From Lolium rigidum (Eukaryota > Streptophyta > Magnoliopsida > Poales > Poaceae), in the NCBI RefSeq assembly GCF_022539505.1, contig NC_061508.1:345787484-345851483 (forward strand): a stretch of 64,000 bases of DNA, written 5' to 3'. This document shows positions 11,465-23,047 of the stretch, one piece after another. The notes below the pieces were generated by a model. The model saw only the letters and a program-made list of their open reading frames with translations. It did no database searches and was not told where the DNA came from. The first letter of the stretch is position 1. The number at the start of each line of letters is the position of its first letter. A program made the position numbers and the translations under genes.

Positions 11465-11600
11465 TGCTCCAGGAAAACCTCCGTTCCGGAGGTCATCGAT
11501 ATAATTTGGTTGTTTGTGTATTCCCCGGTTCTTGTACGTTTGGGAGGCTGGATCTTCTCCAGCGACCCCGCCGCAACATTAGCAGCCCCTTTCCTGGCTC
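11461..11600 (-). pseudogene. Possible C-terminal tail of LINE ORF1
   Basis: Upstream of the ORF2 ATG, one minus-strand frame runs open for about 45 codons and ends ...TEVFLEQ-stop, with its TGA overlapping the ORF2 start as ATGA. Such a short overlap is the usual plant LINE ORF1-ORF2 junction. Farther upstream this frame meets a TAA. I did not recognise a domain in the short tail. Confidence 0.35.
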
Positions 11601-11648
11601 TAGTTTATTTATGATTCCCGCCACCACACTAGTTTTGCCGAGATCACA

Positions 11649-12975
11649 GATACGTCGCAAACGTATCTATAATTTTTGATGCTCCATGCTTGTTTTACAC
11701 CAATTTTAATATGTTTTGCTTGCACTTTGTTGCACTTTCACTACAAGAAATGTGTTGATTTGTGACAGTCCGTTTTTGACGATTTAGTGTAAAATCGTCA
11801 TAAAATATGACGATTTTACACCAAATCGTCACAAATCAACACATTTCTTGTAGTGTTTTACATGATTTCCGACACTAACCTATTGAGAAGATGCCATTGC
11901 CAGTTCCCTGTTTTCTGCTGTTTTTGGTTTCAGAAAAGTTGTACATGAAACATTTTCGGAATTGGACAAGACAAAAGCCGAAGTCAATATTTCTCCGTAA
12001 CGAAGACAGAGACCGAAGGGGGGTCAAAAGGGGACAGCAGGGCCGCCAGGCCAGCCCTAGGCGCGACCTGACCCTGGCTTGCACCTAGGGGTGGTGTGGG
12101 CCACCCTGGCCTCCACCGACCTCGCCTTTCCGCCTATATTCACGATCTTGGGAAAACCCTAGACACCCGAGCCTCCATCCATCAAAAGTTCCGCCACTGC
12201 CACCATCGCAGAATCCATCTCGGGGGGTTCTGAAGCTCTTCCCGGCACCCTGCCAGAGGGGGAAATCATCGTCGGAGGCATCTACATCGCCATGCCCACC
12301 TCTGAAGTGATGCGTGAGTAGTTCATCCCTGGATTATGGGTCCATAGCAGTAGCTAGATGGTTGTCTTCTCCAATTTGTGCTTCATGTATAGATCTTGTG
12401 AGATGCCCTACATGATCAAGATCATCCTTATGTAATCTTACATGTTGTGTTTGCTAGGTTCTGACGAATATTGTATACTATGTTGAGGTCGATTATATAT
12501 TCATGACATATGTTATTCGTGATCTTGCATGCTCTCTGTTGCTAGTAGAAACTCTGGCCAAGTGGATACTTGTGACTCCAAGAGGGGGTATTTATGCTCG
12601 ATAGTAGGTTCATGCCTCTAGTTTTCTGGGAGAGTGACGATAAACTTCTAAGATTATAGATGTGATGTTGCTACTAGGGAGAAAACAACAATGTTTTATC
12701 TGAGGGTAATTCTATTGTTTACATTGAACACAATGCTTAATGCAATTATCTGTTGCTTGCAACTTTATACTGGAAGGGGTGCAGACGCTAACCGGAAGGT
12801 GAATTTTTATTCATAGACGCAGTTGCATTACGGTCTACGTATCATGTTGTAATGCCCAATCAAATCTCATATATAGTAATCATCTTGTCATGTTTGTTTG
12901 ATATTCTCTTAATTGCCCAGCTGTAATTTGTTCATCCAACATGCTATTTATCTTTATGGAGAGACACCTCTTGAA
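11649..12975 (+). mobile_element. Athila-like LTR fragment, old and 3'-truncated
   Basis: It begins gatacgtcgcaaacgtatctataattttt and follows, block by block, the LTR of A4 (52989 onward). Shared blocks include ccgacactaacctattgag, the ctgctgtttttggtttcagaaa block, the gagtagttcatccctggattatggg block, catgatcaagatcatc and ctggccaagt. It ends at gagagacacctc, where the rest of the LTR should follow, and unrelated E2 sequence begins. It is more diverged than the LTRs of A1-A4, so it is an older insertion. A CACTA MITE sits inside it. Confidence 0.8.
11739..11855. mobile_element. CACTA-type foldback MITE, 117 bp
   Basis: Perfect 28-bp terminal inverted repeats start CACTACAAGAAATGTG and the right end reads CACATTTCTTGTAGTG. 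The host trinucleotide ttt is duplicated on both sides (11736-11738 and 11856-11858). Internal sequence is also inverted (gacgattt-gtgtaaaatcgtcata against its complement), so nearly the whole element is one palindrome. It is noncoding and would need a CACTA transposase in trans. Confidence 0.92.
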
Positions 12976-13355
12976 AGAGCAAAGTCTAAACCCCGTGTTT
13001 TGTGTGTTTGATGACAACACTTGAATGAATCTCACCGTGCGCAAAGATTCTTTGGTATATTTGCAAGTGCACGGTGCCCTCGCTGAACATGTCAAGATCG
13101 GAGGACTGAAGCGTAGCTTATAGGTTTTTTGGTTTTGCGTGTGTATCGCGAGATGACATGGTTGGAGAGGAAGAGAGGAAAATTTTGTTTCTGCCTGACC
13201 GGTACTACCGATACCAGGAGCGATAGTACCGCTACCCTACTGGTACCGCCCCACGGTACTGCTCTGGAGTTCTGCACAGAAAAGTCCCACAGAGTGCCTT
13301 ACGGTACCTCCGCAGTACCTTGAGCGGTAGTACCGCTTTGAGAGCGGTAGTACCG
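12976..13355 (+). mobile_element. E2, left part: unnamed LTR with GCGGTAGTACCGC palindromes
   Basis: Sequence starting near ttgaaagagcaaagtctaaaccc is unlike the flanking Athila LTRs. It becomes crowded with variants of the palindrome GCGGTA-G-TACCGC (13187-13355). Element A1 interrupts it at 13356, and the same type of sequence resumes at 34576 after the duplicated taccg. I recognise it as a common Triticeae-type LTR but cannot name the family. Confidence 0.65.
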
Positions 13356-15067
13356 TGATGTCTACGCCCCCTCTTTTTCCTGTAGACAGTGTTGGGCCTC
13401 CAAGAGCAGAGGTTTGTAGGACAGCAGCAAGTTTTCCCTTAAGTGGATCACCCAAGGTTTATCGAACTCAGGGAGGAAGAGGTCAAAGATATCCCTCTCA
13501 TGCAACCCTGCAACCACAAAGCAAGAAGTCTCTTGTGTCCCCAACACACCTAATAGGTGCACTAGTTCGGCGAAGAAATAGTGAAATACGGGTGGTATGA
13601 ATATATATGAAGCGGTGGCAACGACACCGGAAAAGTGCTTTGCCCAGGGACGAGTAAACAAGCGATGAGTAACGCAGCAGTAGTAACGCAGTAAAACAAG
13701 TAAACAAGCAGCGATAGCAATATTTAGGAACAAGGCCTAGGGATCGGACTTTCACTAGTGGACACTCTCAACTTGATCACATAACGAGAATAGATAAATG
13801 CATACTCTACACTCTTGTTGGATGATGAACACCATTGCGTAGGATTACACGAACCCTCAATGCCGGAGTTAACAAGCTCCACAATTCAATGTTCATATTT
13901 AAATAACCTTAGAGTGCATGAAAGATCAATTCGACTAAACTAAGTACTAACATAGTATGCACACTGTCACCTTCATACTATGTAGGAGGAATAGATCACA
14001 TCAATACCATCATAGCAATAGTTAACTTCATAATCTACAAGAGATCATAATCATAGCCTACGCCAAGTACTAACACGGATGCACATCACTGTCACCATTA
14101 CACCGTGCAGGAGGAATAAAACTACTTTAATAACATCACTAGAGTAGCACATAGATAAATTGTGATACAAAACACATTGCAATCATAAAGAGATATAAAT
14201 AAGCACTTCACTATGCCATTCATAACAGTGAATAAGTATTCTGTGAAATATAGCCTAAGAGACCCACACGGTGCACACACTGTCACTTTTACACACGTGG
14301 GACAAGGAGTCTCCGGAGATCACATAAGTAAAATTCACTTGACTAGCATAATGACATCTAGATTACAAGCATCATCATATGAATCTCAATCATGTAAGCA
14401 GCTCATGAGATTATTGTATTGAAGTACATAGGAGAGAGATTAACCACATAGCTACCGGTACAGCCCCGAGCCTCGATGGAGAACTACTCCCTCCTCATGG
14501 GAGCAGCAGCGGTGATGAAGATGGCGGTGGAGATGGCAGCGGTGTCGATGGAGAAGCCTTCCGGGGCACTTCCCGTTCCGGCGGCGTGCCGGAACGAGAC
14601 TCCTGTCCCCCGGATCTTGGCTCCGCGATGGCGGCGGCTCGGAAGGTTTCCGTGGGTTTCGTCGAACGTGATAGGGTTTTCGCGACGGAGGCTTTAAATA
14701 GGCGGAAGGGCAGCCTCGGAGGGGGCTCGGGGCCACCACACCATAGGGCGGCGTGGCCCCCTCCGGCCGCGCCGAGGTGTAGTGTGGGGCCCCCAGGGCT
14801 TCCCTCTGGCGGCTCTCGGGTGTTCTGGATGCTTCCGGGCAAAATAGGAACCTGGGCGTTGATTTCGTCCAATTCCGAGAATATTTCGTTACTAGGATTT
14901 CTGAAACCAAAAATAGCAGAAAACAGCAACTGGCACTTCAACATCTTGTTAATAGGTTAGTTCCAGAAAATGCACGAATATGACATAAAGTGTGCATAAA
15001 ACATGTAGATATCATCAATAATGTGGCATGGAACACAAGAAATTATCGATACGTCGGAGACGTATCA
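13356..15067 (-). repeat. A1 3' LTR
   Basis: This 1712-bp repeat is paired with 32866-34570. On the minus strand it begins TGATACGTCTCCGACG and ends GGGCGTAGACATCA. Short open frames in its GC-rich part (14450-14960) exist on both strands and in both LTRs, and are not genes. The sequence next to it (15068-15083) carries the polypurine-tract-like motif. Confidence 0.93.
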
Positions 15068-15102
15068 GCATCCCCAAGCTTAGTTCTGCTCGTCCCGAGC
15101 AG
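15068..15102 (-). promoter_or_regulatory. A1 polypurine tract and adjoining hairpin
   Basis: Read on the minus strand, a 7-bp stem CTGCTCG/CGAGCAG with loop GGA (15086-15102) is followed by aactaAAGCTTGGGGATGC-like sequence directly against the LTR (15068-15081 holds AAGCTTGGGGATGC). The purine-rich GGGGA part is the likely plus-strand primer. Equivalent hairpins occur in A2, A3 and A4. Confidence 0.7.
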
Positions 15103-15161
15103 GTAAAACGATAACAAAGATAATTTCTGGAGTGACATGCCATCATAACCTTGATCATACT

Positions 15162-18100
15162 TGTCAACACCCGGATTTTTAAGTCCGAATGCCTATTATG
15201 TCATACATCGCAATCCCAGGAATATTGTTGTTGCGAGGCATAATAGTTAAGTATCACAGTCATCATTCATTACAAACCATAAGTCTTACAAATTTGGAAT
15301 CACATGATCCATATTACACGAATAGTTGATCTATTGATCAACGAACAAACACAAGTTCACAGTTCAACATAGCGGAAGCGTAAGATACAAGGACTCTCTA
15401 GTCCACAGGCCAACGCTTGACGTCAGAAAGCGCTTAGTTGTCGTAGGCGTCCTGCTGATCATCTCCTTGGTCGTCTTCATACTCTGGCCATTTGAATAGC
15501 CAGGGGACAAAGCCGTGAGTACGTTGAGTACTCGCAAACTAATACTAATGTAAGTGCTAGACATTCTAGTAGGGCTTGCTAAGCTCTAGTTTATTTGCAT
15601 AAAGCTAGTTTTAGTTCACAAAGTTTTGAGAAAAGCTTACTCAAGTGCTAACTAACTCAAGTGGGAACATTAGTGTCATTCCCACCATTCAAGTGGTGAT
15701 TTCAATTCAATCCACCACAAGTCATTTTACCATCATCCTTCTCAACCTTATTTTCAAAGATATGACATCGGAAACTGTATAGCCTTTCCAACCGTCCGTA
15801 ACCGTGGACGCGGCTATTCGAATAGGTTTACACTCTGCAGAGGTTGCACACTTGTGCCACAACATTTGATTTCATCCGTCGGGATTTCCCCGAATCATCG
15901 TAACACAGTACGCGGATCATCAACCATAACCTTTCACTTACGAATCCTAGTATGAGCACCTCTCCCCATGAGCTTGGCCTCCCAGTGAAGACAGACAGTT
16001 AGCCTGGGAACTGCACAGGGCTTGGGCCGGACATTCACCTCATTTCGCATCATATCATATCGTTTCTTTTGTGGTAGAGGCAGCTTTCGGCATAACCCCG
16101 ATGACGCTTGTTTAGAGGGAACCCATACTAAGACGCATAAACTTCCAGTTAAGCCCTACCCATAATCGGGTATTGTGGGGGTACTTGATAATTGGAAAGG
16201 TATCGCATTCAAACCAACATCATGTTTTATCAAAAATCACCATCTTCTCTTGGTCATATTCACCTTCAAAAGTCATTCAATGGAATGCATCTTCATTCCA
16301 AGGTTTCAAAATCCTTTCAAATTCACATGGTTCCCATCTAGAGTAGTCAAGTTTTAATTCATTAGCACTAGCTCTAATTCATGAGGGGTGCTAACTTGCT
16401 TTGCTTTGGGAAGACTAACTCCCTACTCTAGGACTCAACTTGTACTTTGACCAAAGTTAACTATAAAAGTAACTCATTTGGAAAACAAGTAAAAACTTGT
16501 AAGGTAAAAACTTGGGATGGGTTCATATAAGAAAGGGTAAGAAACATGGTGCCTTGCCCCAAGGGGGCTTTGCACTTTGTAAGAATATTTAGCTTGCATT
16601 GGTAGTAGCTTGCCTTGGTAGTTCTCAAACTGTTCCTCCTCCTCCTCTTGGTAGCAACTTTCTTCTTCTGCGTACTCTCCGGTGCTACCGTCTAAATTGG
16701 AATACGAGTATAATTACTCATGAATTCAATGGCTATTCCATACATCACAAATAAACACACAAACTACTCTATGCACACAAAATAAATAAACTAGGGTGCA
16801 TGGGTTGTGGGGTTTAAATAGAATTTGTATTCCATATGTAAATGATAGTTTCCATAGGGTTCTTGAGAAATAATTTCCTCTCATTGAAATCTTCTTAAGA
16901 TTTAATTTCTCAAACAATCATGGATGAACTCATATTGACCTAAGTCCAATGTTCATCATCATCATTTGGGAAAATGATTTAAATGAGGTGGATCACCTCA
17001 TACTATTTAAATAACACTATATTTGATTTAAATCTCAAGTAATTCATATAAGAGAGTTTGGGACCAAGGGTCCAAACATCCCATGAATTCATGTGAGACA
17101 AGTTTAAATGAAGTGTAAGACTTCACACCATTTAACTTTAATAGTTTTGGACAATATCAACTAGTTAAACTAGCCATAATATCCATTCATTAAACCATGG
17201 CATGATCATACAAAGTGACCACACCATTTTATTGCATAAACAATTAGTGTAAGTCAAATGTGAGCTATTAGAGTTGGAATTAACTTAATATCTATTTTGG
17301 TTGATTTTTAAGAATTATTTGAATAGGGAAAAGTCCCTGTCTTGTTATTTTTGTCACATTAATTCTACAAAGAATTTGACCATGAGGCCAGTGGCATGTT
17401 GTAGAGAATTTCAGTGGCTTTCTAACAACATAAAATTCACTAAGTTTGGTTTAGCCAATTTGAAATGGTTGAATTTCAAAGTGGAGGCAGTATTCAAATG
17501 GATTTGTAATTAATTAAACTGGTTTTGAATTTAACAGGCCGGCGGGAAAACTAGTTGGGCCAAACGATTTGAAAACGGCCCGAGCCAGCCCACCACGGTC
17601 CAGTACCGCGCGGGCTGCCTGACAGGGTGGGGTCCGCCTGTCAGCGGCTCATAACGTCCGAATCGGTACGTTTTAATGTGGGACGTTGGATTAGACTGGG
17701 ATCGGACGGCGCTGGTGCGTCGTCTTCTCCGGCGAGGGGCAGAGAGGTTGGCGGTGAGGGTAGGGGGTCGGAGAGCTCACCGCGGCTCCAGCAAGGTATG
17801 GCAGTGTGCGCGAGGTAGATGTGGACGACGGCGAAGCAGCTGGTAGCAGTGGCAGAGCTCGAGGTGGCCTGGATCAATGGCGATTTCTCCAGGGCTTCCG
17901 CGGCTCCGAGCTTGCGATTGGCCTTGCTCCGGCGACGATCGAGGTGGCTAACGGTGAGAGGCGAAGTGGTGAAGGGTGGGGAGTGAGGTGGTGTGCTCAG
18001 TTGCTTCCAGGGAACCTCCTATTTATAGGATTGAGAGAGGGTGGCGGGGCAGTGGCAAGGTCGACCATGGCGCGGCTTCTCCGGCGGCTGGTCGAGCTAG

Positions 18101-19477
18101 GCGTGGTCATGGCGATGCTCTACGTGTCCAGGCGATGCGTTTGGCGGTGACAGCGTGGTCGGGGGAGGCTTGGTTGGGTCGCATTGCTTCCACGACGGCC
18201 GCGGCGCGTACGGGAACATGCTGTCGTCTCCGGTGCCGGCGGTCACGGGTTGGGGCTGGGCGCGTGTCTGGTGGTGTCGCGGTGTCACTGCGGTGCTCAA
18301 CGCGTTCACAGGGGGTCCAGGGCGTGAGCGGAGTGGCTGTGCGGCGCGTGGCCAGTGCGCGTCCATGGCGCGCATGGTCGCGACGCGAGCGGCATCCCGG
18401 GGCGACCAGGGCACGCGATCTCCGGCGAGTCTACGTCGGCTACGGTGAGCTGGTGGGTGCTAGGCGAGGTAGATGCGTACGGTGGCGACGTTGGACACCA
18501 GGGCCAGTGTAGAGAAGCAATGGAGAGAGGGGGAGGTGGTCGGGCTCGGGCGACATGGCCGGCATGGCCATGTCTAGCCTTGCTCCTCCTCTCCCTAGGG
18601 TTTCTATGTTGCCATTAAGGGTGAAAGGGGGCAGGGGAACCATTTGGGGTAGTGTAGTGTAGGTTGGGTGTGTATAGAACACTATTTCAAATAGTGTCAA
18701 ATAGTGCCATATTTTGCAATTTGCAAAATTCTCCAAATTTGAATTAATTCAAAAAGTGAAAGTTTTTGAAATGTGAGTGTTGAGATAAGTTGTAAATGAC
18801 CAGAAGTGATTGGAGGTGGTGGTGGAAAAATTTGAATTCAAAGATTTGCAAAAATGGCTAAGTGGAGATTGTTGCACTTGTTAAAATGTTGCAACTTTGG
18901 ATGAGCATAGCTATTGATCAAGGATGAATTTGGCAGGGTGATCTTCATCAAAGTTGTTCACCTTGATGTTGACTTTGAAATGGTGAAAAGAGTTAGCAAG
19001 AATTGGTTTGGGAAAATTGAATTGCAGGGGCTCAAAGTGGTGATCAGACTATAAATTTCAGTTTCGGCCATTATCATATGTGAGTGGGAATTGTGTTTGA
19101 ATTTCATTTGAATTGTGCAACCTTGGTTCCAAAAGTTGTAATAAGGGTTTACTAACATTATTCAACTAGTGGTGAAGACCAAATAGGTCTAGGGTCAAAA
19201 TTTATAAAAATGCCATAGGGCATATGTGGGGTTTTTTAGGGTTTTGCCTTTTATGGATTTTTCTTCCTCTTTGATTTATTTGGTTGGTGATCTTCCCATG
19301 ATCACACTAGGGTTTTAGAGTATAGCTAATACAAGTAAGAGCAATCATCATGGCATATCACTCAAATGCACAAGTCCTATGCATGGTACTATATGCAAAA
19401 GAAAAGTTTTTGTTGGTATGAAATTTTGCTTTCTGGAATTCTCTAACTTTCTTTTTATTGAAATTTGGGGTGTTACA
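15162..19477 (-). repeat. T1 3' LTR
   Basis: A 4316-bp terminal repeat. It holds an AT-rich part and a GC- and CpG-rich block (about 17540-18610). In the CpG-rich block it differs from the other LTR mainly by C/T or G/A changes. The TATA motif TATAAATA lies on the minus strand at 18020-18027. Long open frames in the GC-rich block lie on both strands and are not supported as genes. Confidence 0.95.
18020..18027 (-). promoter_or_regulatory. TATA box in T1 3' LTR
   Basis: Minus-strand CCTATAAATAGG sits in the GC-rich part of the LTR, in the correct orientation for the element. The identical copy in the 5' LTR would drive the genomic RNA. Confidence 0.5.
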
Positions 19478-19491
19478 AACCCTTCCCCCTT
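19478..19491 (-). promoter_or_regulatory. T1 polypurine tract
   Basis: Minus strand AAGGGGGAAGGGTT lies directly against the start of the 3' LTR (TGTAACACC). This is a textbook plus-strand primer tract. Confidence 0.9.
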
Positions 19492-19525
19492 ACAAAAGAT
19501 CTCGTCCCGAGATCGAAAAAGAAAG

Positions 19526-20263
19526 TTAGGTACTAAAGAGATCTGGGTACTCCTTCTTCATGAAGTCTTCGCGTTCCCATGTGGCTTCATCCTCGGTATG
19601 ATTGCTCCATTGGATCTTCAGAAACTTGATGCTTCGGGTGCGGGTGGTTCGATAAGCTTCTTCTAGGATGCGAATCGGCACTTCGCGGTAAGTCAGATCC
19701 TTGTTGATATCTACCGATCTGTGATCGATGTTCTTGAACACATCGGTCTTCTCCGGGACTTCAAGGCATTTCCGGAGAAGTGAGATGTGAAAAACGTCGT
19801 GCACAACCGACATTTCTTCCGGCAACTCCAGTTGATAAGATACTTCACCTCGGCGGCTGAGGACTTGGAAAGGTCCTACATAGCGAGGTGCAAGCTTTCC
19901 TTTCAGCTGAAACCTTTGCATTCCTTTCAAGGGGGATACTTTGAGATAGACGAAATCTCCGATCTCAAAGGTCATCTCCCGACGTCTCTTGTCGGCGTAG
20001 CTCTTCTGTCTGGATTGCGCAGTCTTGAGGTACTCGCGGATCTTGTGGACTTTCTCTTCGGCTTCACGAAGAATATCTGGGCCGAAAACTTGGCTCTCTC
20101 CGACTTCTGACCAGTTCAAGGGGGTACGGCACTTCCTTCTGTACAAGGCTTCAAAGGGGGCCATCTGTAGGCTGGCTTGGTAACTATTGTTGTAAGAGAA
20201 TTCTGCGTAAGGTAGGCAGTCTTCCCACTTGGATCCGTATTCCAGTACGCATGCTCTAAGCAT
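19526..20263 (-). pseudogene. T1 integrase C-terminus and chromodomain
   Basis: It begins within the integrase after the catalytic Glu region ([21 protein letters not shown]), runs through the GPFQVLxRxGxxxYQLELP integrase C-terminal fold, and ends in a chromodomain (ILEEAYRTTRTRSIKFLKIQW, then W-E-R-E-D) before PDLFST-stop. Chromodomains steer chromovirus integration to particular chromatin. It is separated from the upstream integrase by two one-base insertions near 20265-20315. Confidence 0.9.
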
Positions 20264-21441
20264 GTCTTCCGATGATCTGGTTTACTCTCTCGGTCTCGTC
20301 CGTCGGTCTGAGGGTGATAGGCTGTGCTGAAATTTAGGCGAGTGCCTAGTCCTTCATGCACCTTCTGCCAGAACCTTGAGGTGAACTGGGATCCTCTATC
20401 TGACACTATTGATTTGGGGGTTCCGTGCAAAGCGACTATTCTGGAGATGTAGAGTTCAGCTAACTTGGGGCCTTGATAGGTGGTTTTGACGGCGATGAAA
20501 TGGGCGACTTTGGTCAATCTATCGACTACTACCCATATTGAATCATTGCCTTTGCTAGATTTGGGCAGTCCGGTGATAAAGTCCATTCCTACGGAGTCCC
20601 ATTTCCATTCCGGAATCTGAAGGGGTTGTAACAGTCCGGCGGGTCTTTGGTGTTCTGCCTTGACTCTCTGACAGATGTCACACTTAGCGATATAGCTACC
20701 GATTTCTCTCTTCATTCCGTGCCACCAAAATTGTTCTTTCAGGTCCTGGTACATCTTGGTACCTCCGGGGTGGATTGAGTAAAGGGTGTCATGGGCTTCT
20801 TGTAGGATGACTTGCTTCAAGTCAGAGTCCGATGGTACGCAGAGACGTTCTTTGTACCAAAGAATTCCGGCTTCGTCTACGGTGAATCCGGGGGCTTTTC
20901 CTGCGGCTATCTGTTTCTTGATTCCGTCAATGCTAGCGTTGTCTTTCTGGGCTTCCTTGATCTGACCAACCAAGGTGGGTTGTAGTTCTATGCTGGCTAG
21001 GAATCCTTCACTAACAAGTTCAAGTCTGAACTGTTCAAACTCTTGGTGCAAGCTGGGCTGTTCGGTTGCGAGCATGGAGTTCAACTGGCACGGCAATCGA
21101 CTCAAAGCATCCGCTACCACATTGGCCTTGCCGGGGTGGTAGTGAATCTCCATGTCGTAATCCTTGATCAGTTCGATCCATCGGCGTTGTCTCATGTTCA
21201 ATTCTTTCTGGGTGAATATATATTTGAGGCTTTTGTGGTCGGAGTAGATCTCGCATCGATTACCCATGAGGTAATGACGCCAAACTTTCAAGGCTAAGAC
21301 CACGGCTGCAAGCTCGAGGTCATGGGTTGGGTAGTTCTGTTCATGTTGCTTGAGTTGTCTTGAAAGGTAGGACACAACCTTGCCTTCTTGCATAAGCACG
21401 CATCCAAGTCCGAGTCTTGGAGGCGTCGCAATATACGTCAA
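20264..21441 (-). pseudogene. T1 RNase H and integrase core
   Basis: RNase H is seen as [50 protein letters not shown] and [16 protein letters not shown]. The integrase HHCC finger follows (H...HPGG...CDIC), then the core with [11 protein letters not shown] (Asp) and [14 protein letters not shown] (Asp). The final catalytic Glu motif expected after HPQTDG is scrambled by a one-base insertion (DGRDRE instead of DGQTERVNQ). The frame is also shifted relative to RT near 21400. Confidence 0.9.
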
Positions 21442-22207
21442 AGGGCTTTGCGATATCTGGCATGATCAGGATTGGGGCTGTTGTCAGTCTACTCTTGAGC
21501 TGTTGAAAGCTCTCTTCGCACTTGTCGGTCCACTCAAATTTTCTGTCCTTTTTCAGCAGTTGGGTCATTGGTCGAGCGATGCTCGAAAAACCTTCTACAA
21601 ATCTGCGGTAGTATCCGGCTAATCCAAGAAAAGCGCGGACCTCGGTTTGTGTGGTTGGGGCTTTCCATTCCATAACAGTTTTGATCTTGGCGGGATCTAC
21701 AGCAATCCCTCCTGCAGACAAGATATGTCCCAGGAATCCAACTTCTTCCAGCCAAAACTCACACTTGCTAAACTTGGCATACAACTTGTGCTGTCTAAGA
21801 GTTTCTAGGACAATCTCCAAATGCTGTTCATGTTCCTCTTCGGACTTGGAGTAGACGAGGATGTCGTCGATGAAAACAACGACAAACTTGTCCAAAAAGT
21901 TCATGAAGATCTTATTCATGAGATTCATGAAATAAGCGAGGGCATTGGTCAGTCCAAACGACATGACGTTGTACTCATACAACCCATATCCGGTGGTAAA
22001 GGCAGTTTTTGGAATGTCGGTGGCTCGGATCTTCGATTGGTGGTATCCAGTTCTAAGATCAATCTTGGAGAAAACTCGGGATCCGGTGAGTTGGTCAAAC
22101 AAGTCTTCGATTTTGGGTAGGGGGTATTTGTTTTTGATGGTGACATCGTTAAGCTTACGATAGTCCGTGCATAAACGATTTGCACCATCTTTCTTGTCGA
22201 CAAACAA
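21341..22207 (-). pseudogene. T1 reverse transcriptase
   Basis: Conserved Gypsy RT blocks are present: [47 protein letters not shown] (Asp), [22 protein letters not shown], and [14 protein letters not shown] with the FIDD catalytic pair (about 21862-21890). The thumb and connection ([29 protein letters not shown]) follow. It copies element RNA into DNA. Frameshifts occur at both ends (near 22210 and 21400). Confidence 0.93.
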
Positions 22208-22342
22208 GACGGGGGATCTCCGGGGGATGCACTTGGTCTAATCAAACCTTTAGCTAACATGTCATCTATTTGCTTCTTCAGCTCCACAAGCTCGGTTGCG
22301 TTCATGCTGTAGGCTCTCGGGCGATGGGTCCGGTTCCGGGGA

Positions 22343-23047
22343 TTAACTCGATGATAAACTCGATATCCCTATCCGGGGGCATACTGGGTAGATCATCTGG
22401 AAACACATCGGGGTAGCGACAAACGACCCCGATTTGATCCGAGTTGGCTTGGATACACTTTGGTTGCGGGTAAATTTTACGGGTAGTTTTTCGGAGACGT
22501 GCTCAACTACGATACCGGTGCTACTAGTCATGGTTATGGCTTTCTTGGCGCGATCTATCAATCCATTGTGCTTGGACATCCAGTCCATTCCTAGGACAAC
22601 TTCCAAACCTTTGGTTCCAAGTATGATTAGATTTGCAAAGAAATCTACATCATGGATTTTGATTGGCACATTTTTGCAAAATTATCTGGCTTTGGTGGTT
22701 GATCCGGGGATTTGAACTATCATAACATGCTTCAAACTGAGGGGTTGAATTTTACTGGTTGATGCAAAATCTTCGGTGACAAAGGAATGAGATGCTCCAG
22801 AATCAAACAACACTCTAGCAGGGGTGTGGTTGACAGAAAACATACCCGAGCACAACGTCTCGGTGCTTCCTGGGCTTCTTCGGCGTTCATGTGGTAGAGG
22901 CGGCCGTTGCGGTTGTTGGGGTTGTTGGGGGCGAACTTCTTGCCGGTGGAGACACGGCGTTGCTGCTGAGCAGGGGCAGCGGTGTTGCCGGCGAGCTTGG
23001 CAAGACGCTTGGGACACTCGTTGGAGTAGTGCCCCACTACACCACAC
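22343..23047 (-). pseudogene. T1 aspartic protease region
   Basis: The catalytic motif is ARVLFDSGASHSFV (about 22789-22818) in one frame. The downstream half with LGMDWMSKHNGLIDRAKKAI is in another (22343-22669). The protease would cut the gag-pol precursor. A one-base shift near 22860 separates it from gag, and another near 22310 from RT. Confidence 0.85.

Larger units (their letters stand above)
7205..11648 (-). mobile_element. L1-type LINE (non-LTR retrotransposon), decayed
   Basis: The domains read right to left on the minus strand in the order of plant L1 ORF2: APE-type endonuclease (11464-10841), linker, reverse transcriptase (10421-8281), zinc-binding zf-RVT-like region (8425-7949), and a C-terminal RNase H (about 7790-7320). 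Frameshifts and stops break the frame at least six times, and a 100-N gap lies inside the RT. The 3' UTR (about 7205-7319) contains the tttttaatgaggcgg motif typical of grass LINEs, and no clear poly-A tail or target duplication is visible. The 5' side abuts an Athila-like LTR fragment at 11649. Confidence 0.85.

Noticed and set aside
13187..13355. Short repeated palindromes as a possible CRISPR array
   Set aside because: Spacing is irregular, the repeats vary, and the surroundings are clearly a plant LTR.
14213..14422. Small plus-strand ORF inside the A1 LTR
   Set aside because: Frame is not kept in the partner LTR at 33713-33920, and no domain is visible.
14452..14960. Overlapping open frames of 120-150 codons on both strands
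   Set aside because: They are in the GC-rich segment of the A1 LTR and recur with shifts and stops in other LTRs (33956-34539, 36395-36804, 40893-41395).
13356..15067. Treating 13356-15067 and 32866-34570 as two solo LTRs
   Set aside because: They share a perfect taccg duplication only when taken as one element, have matching length, and the PBS and PPT lie at the proper inner edges once T1 is removed.
17976..18512. Open frame of 178 codons (also at 28117-28653), rich in Arg, Gly, Ala
   Set aside because: It lies in the CpG-rich part of the T1 LTRs, is open on both strands, has no recognisable domain, and codon positions change freely between the two LTRs.
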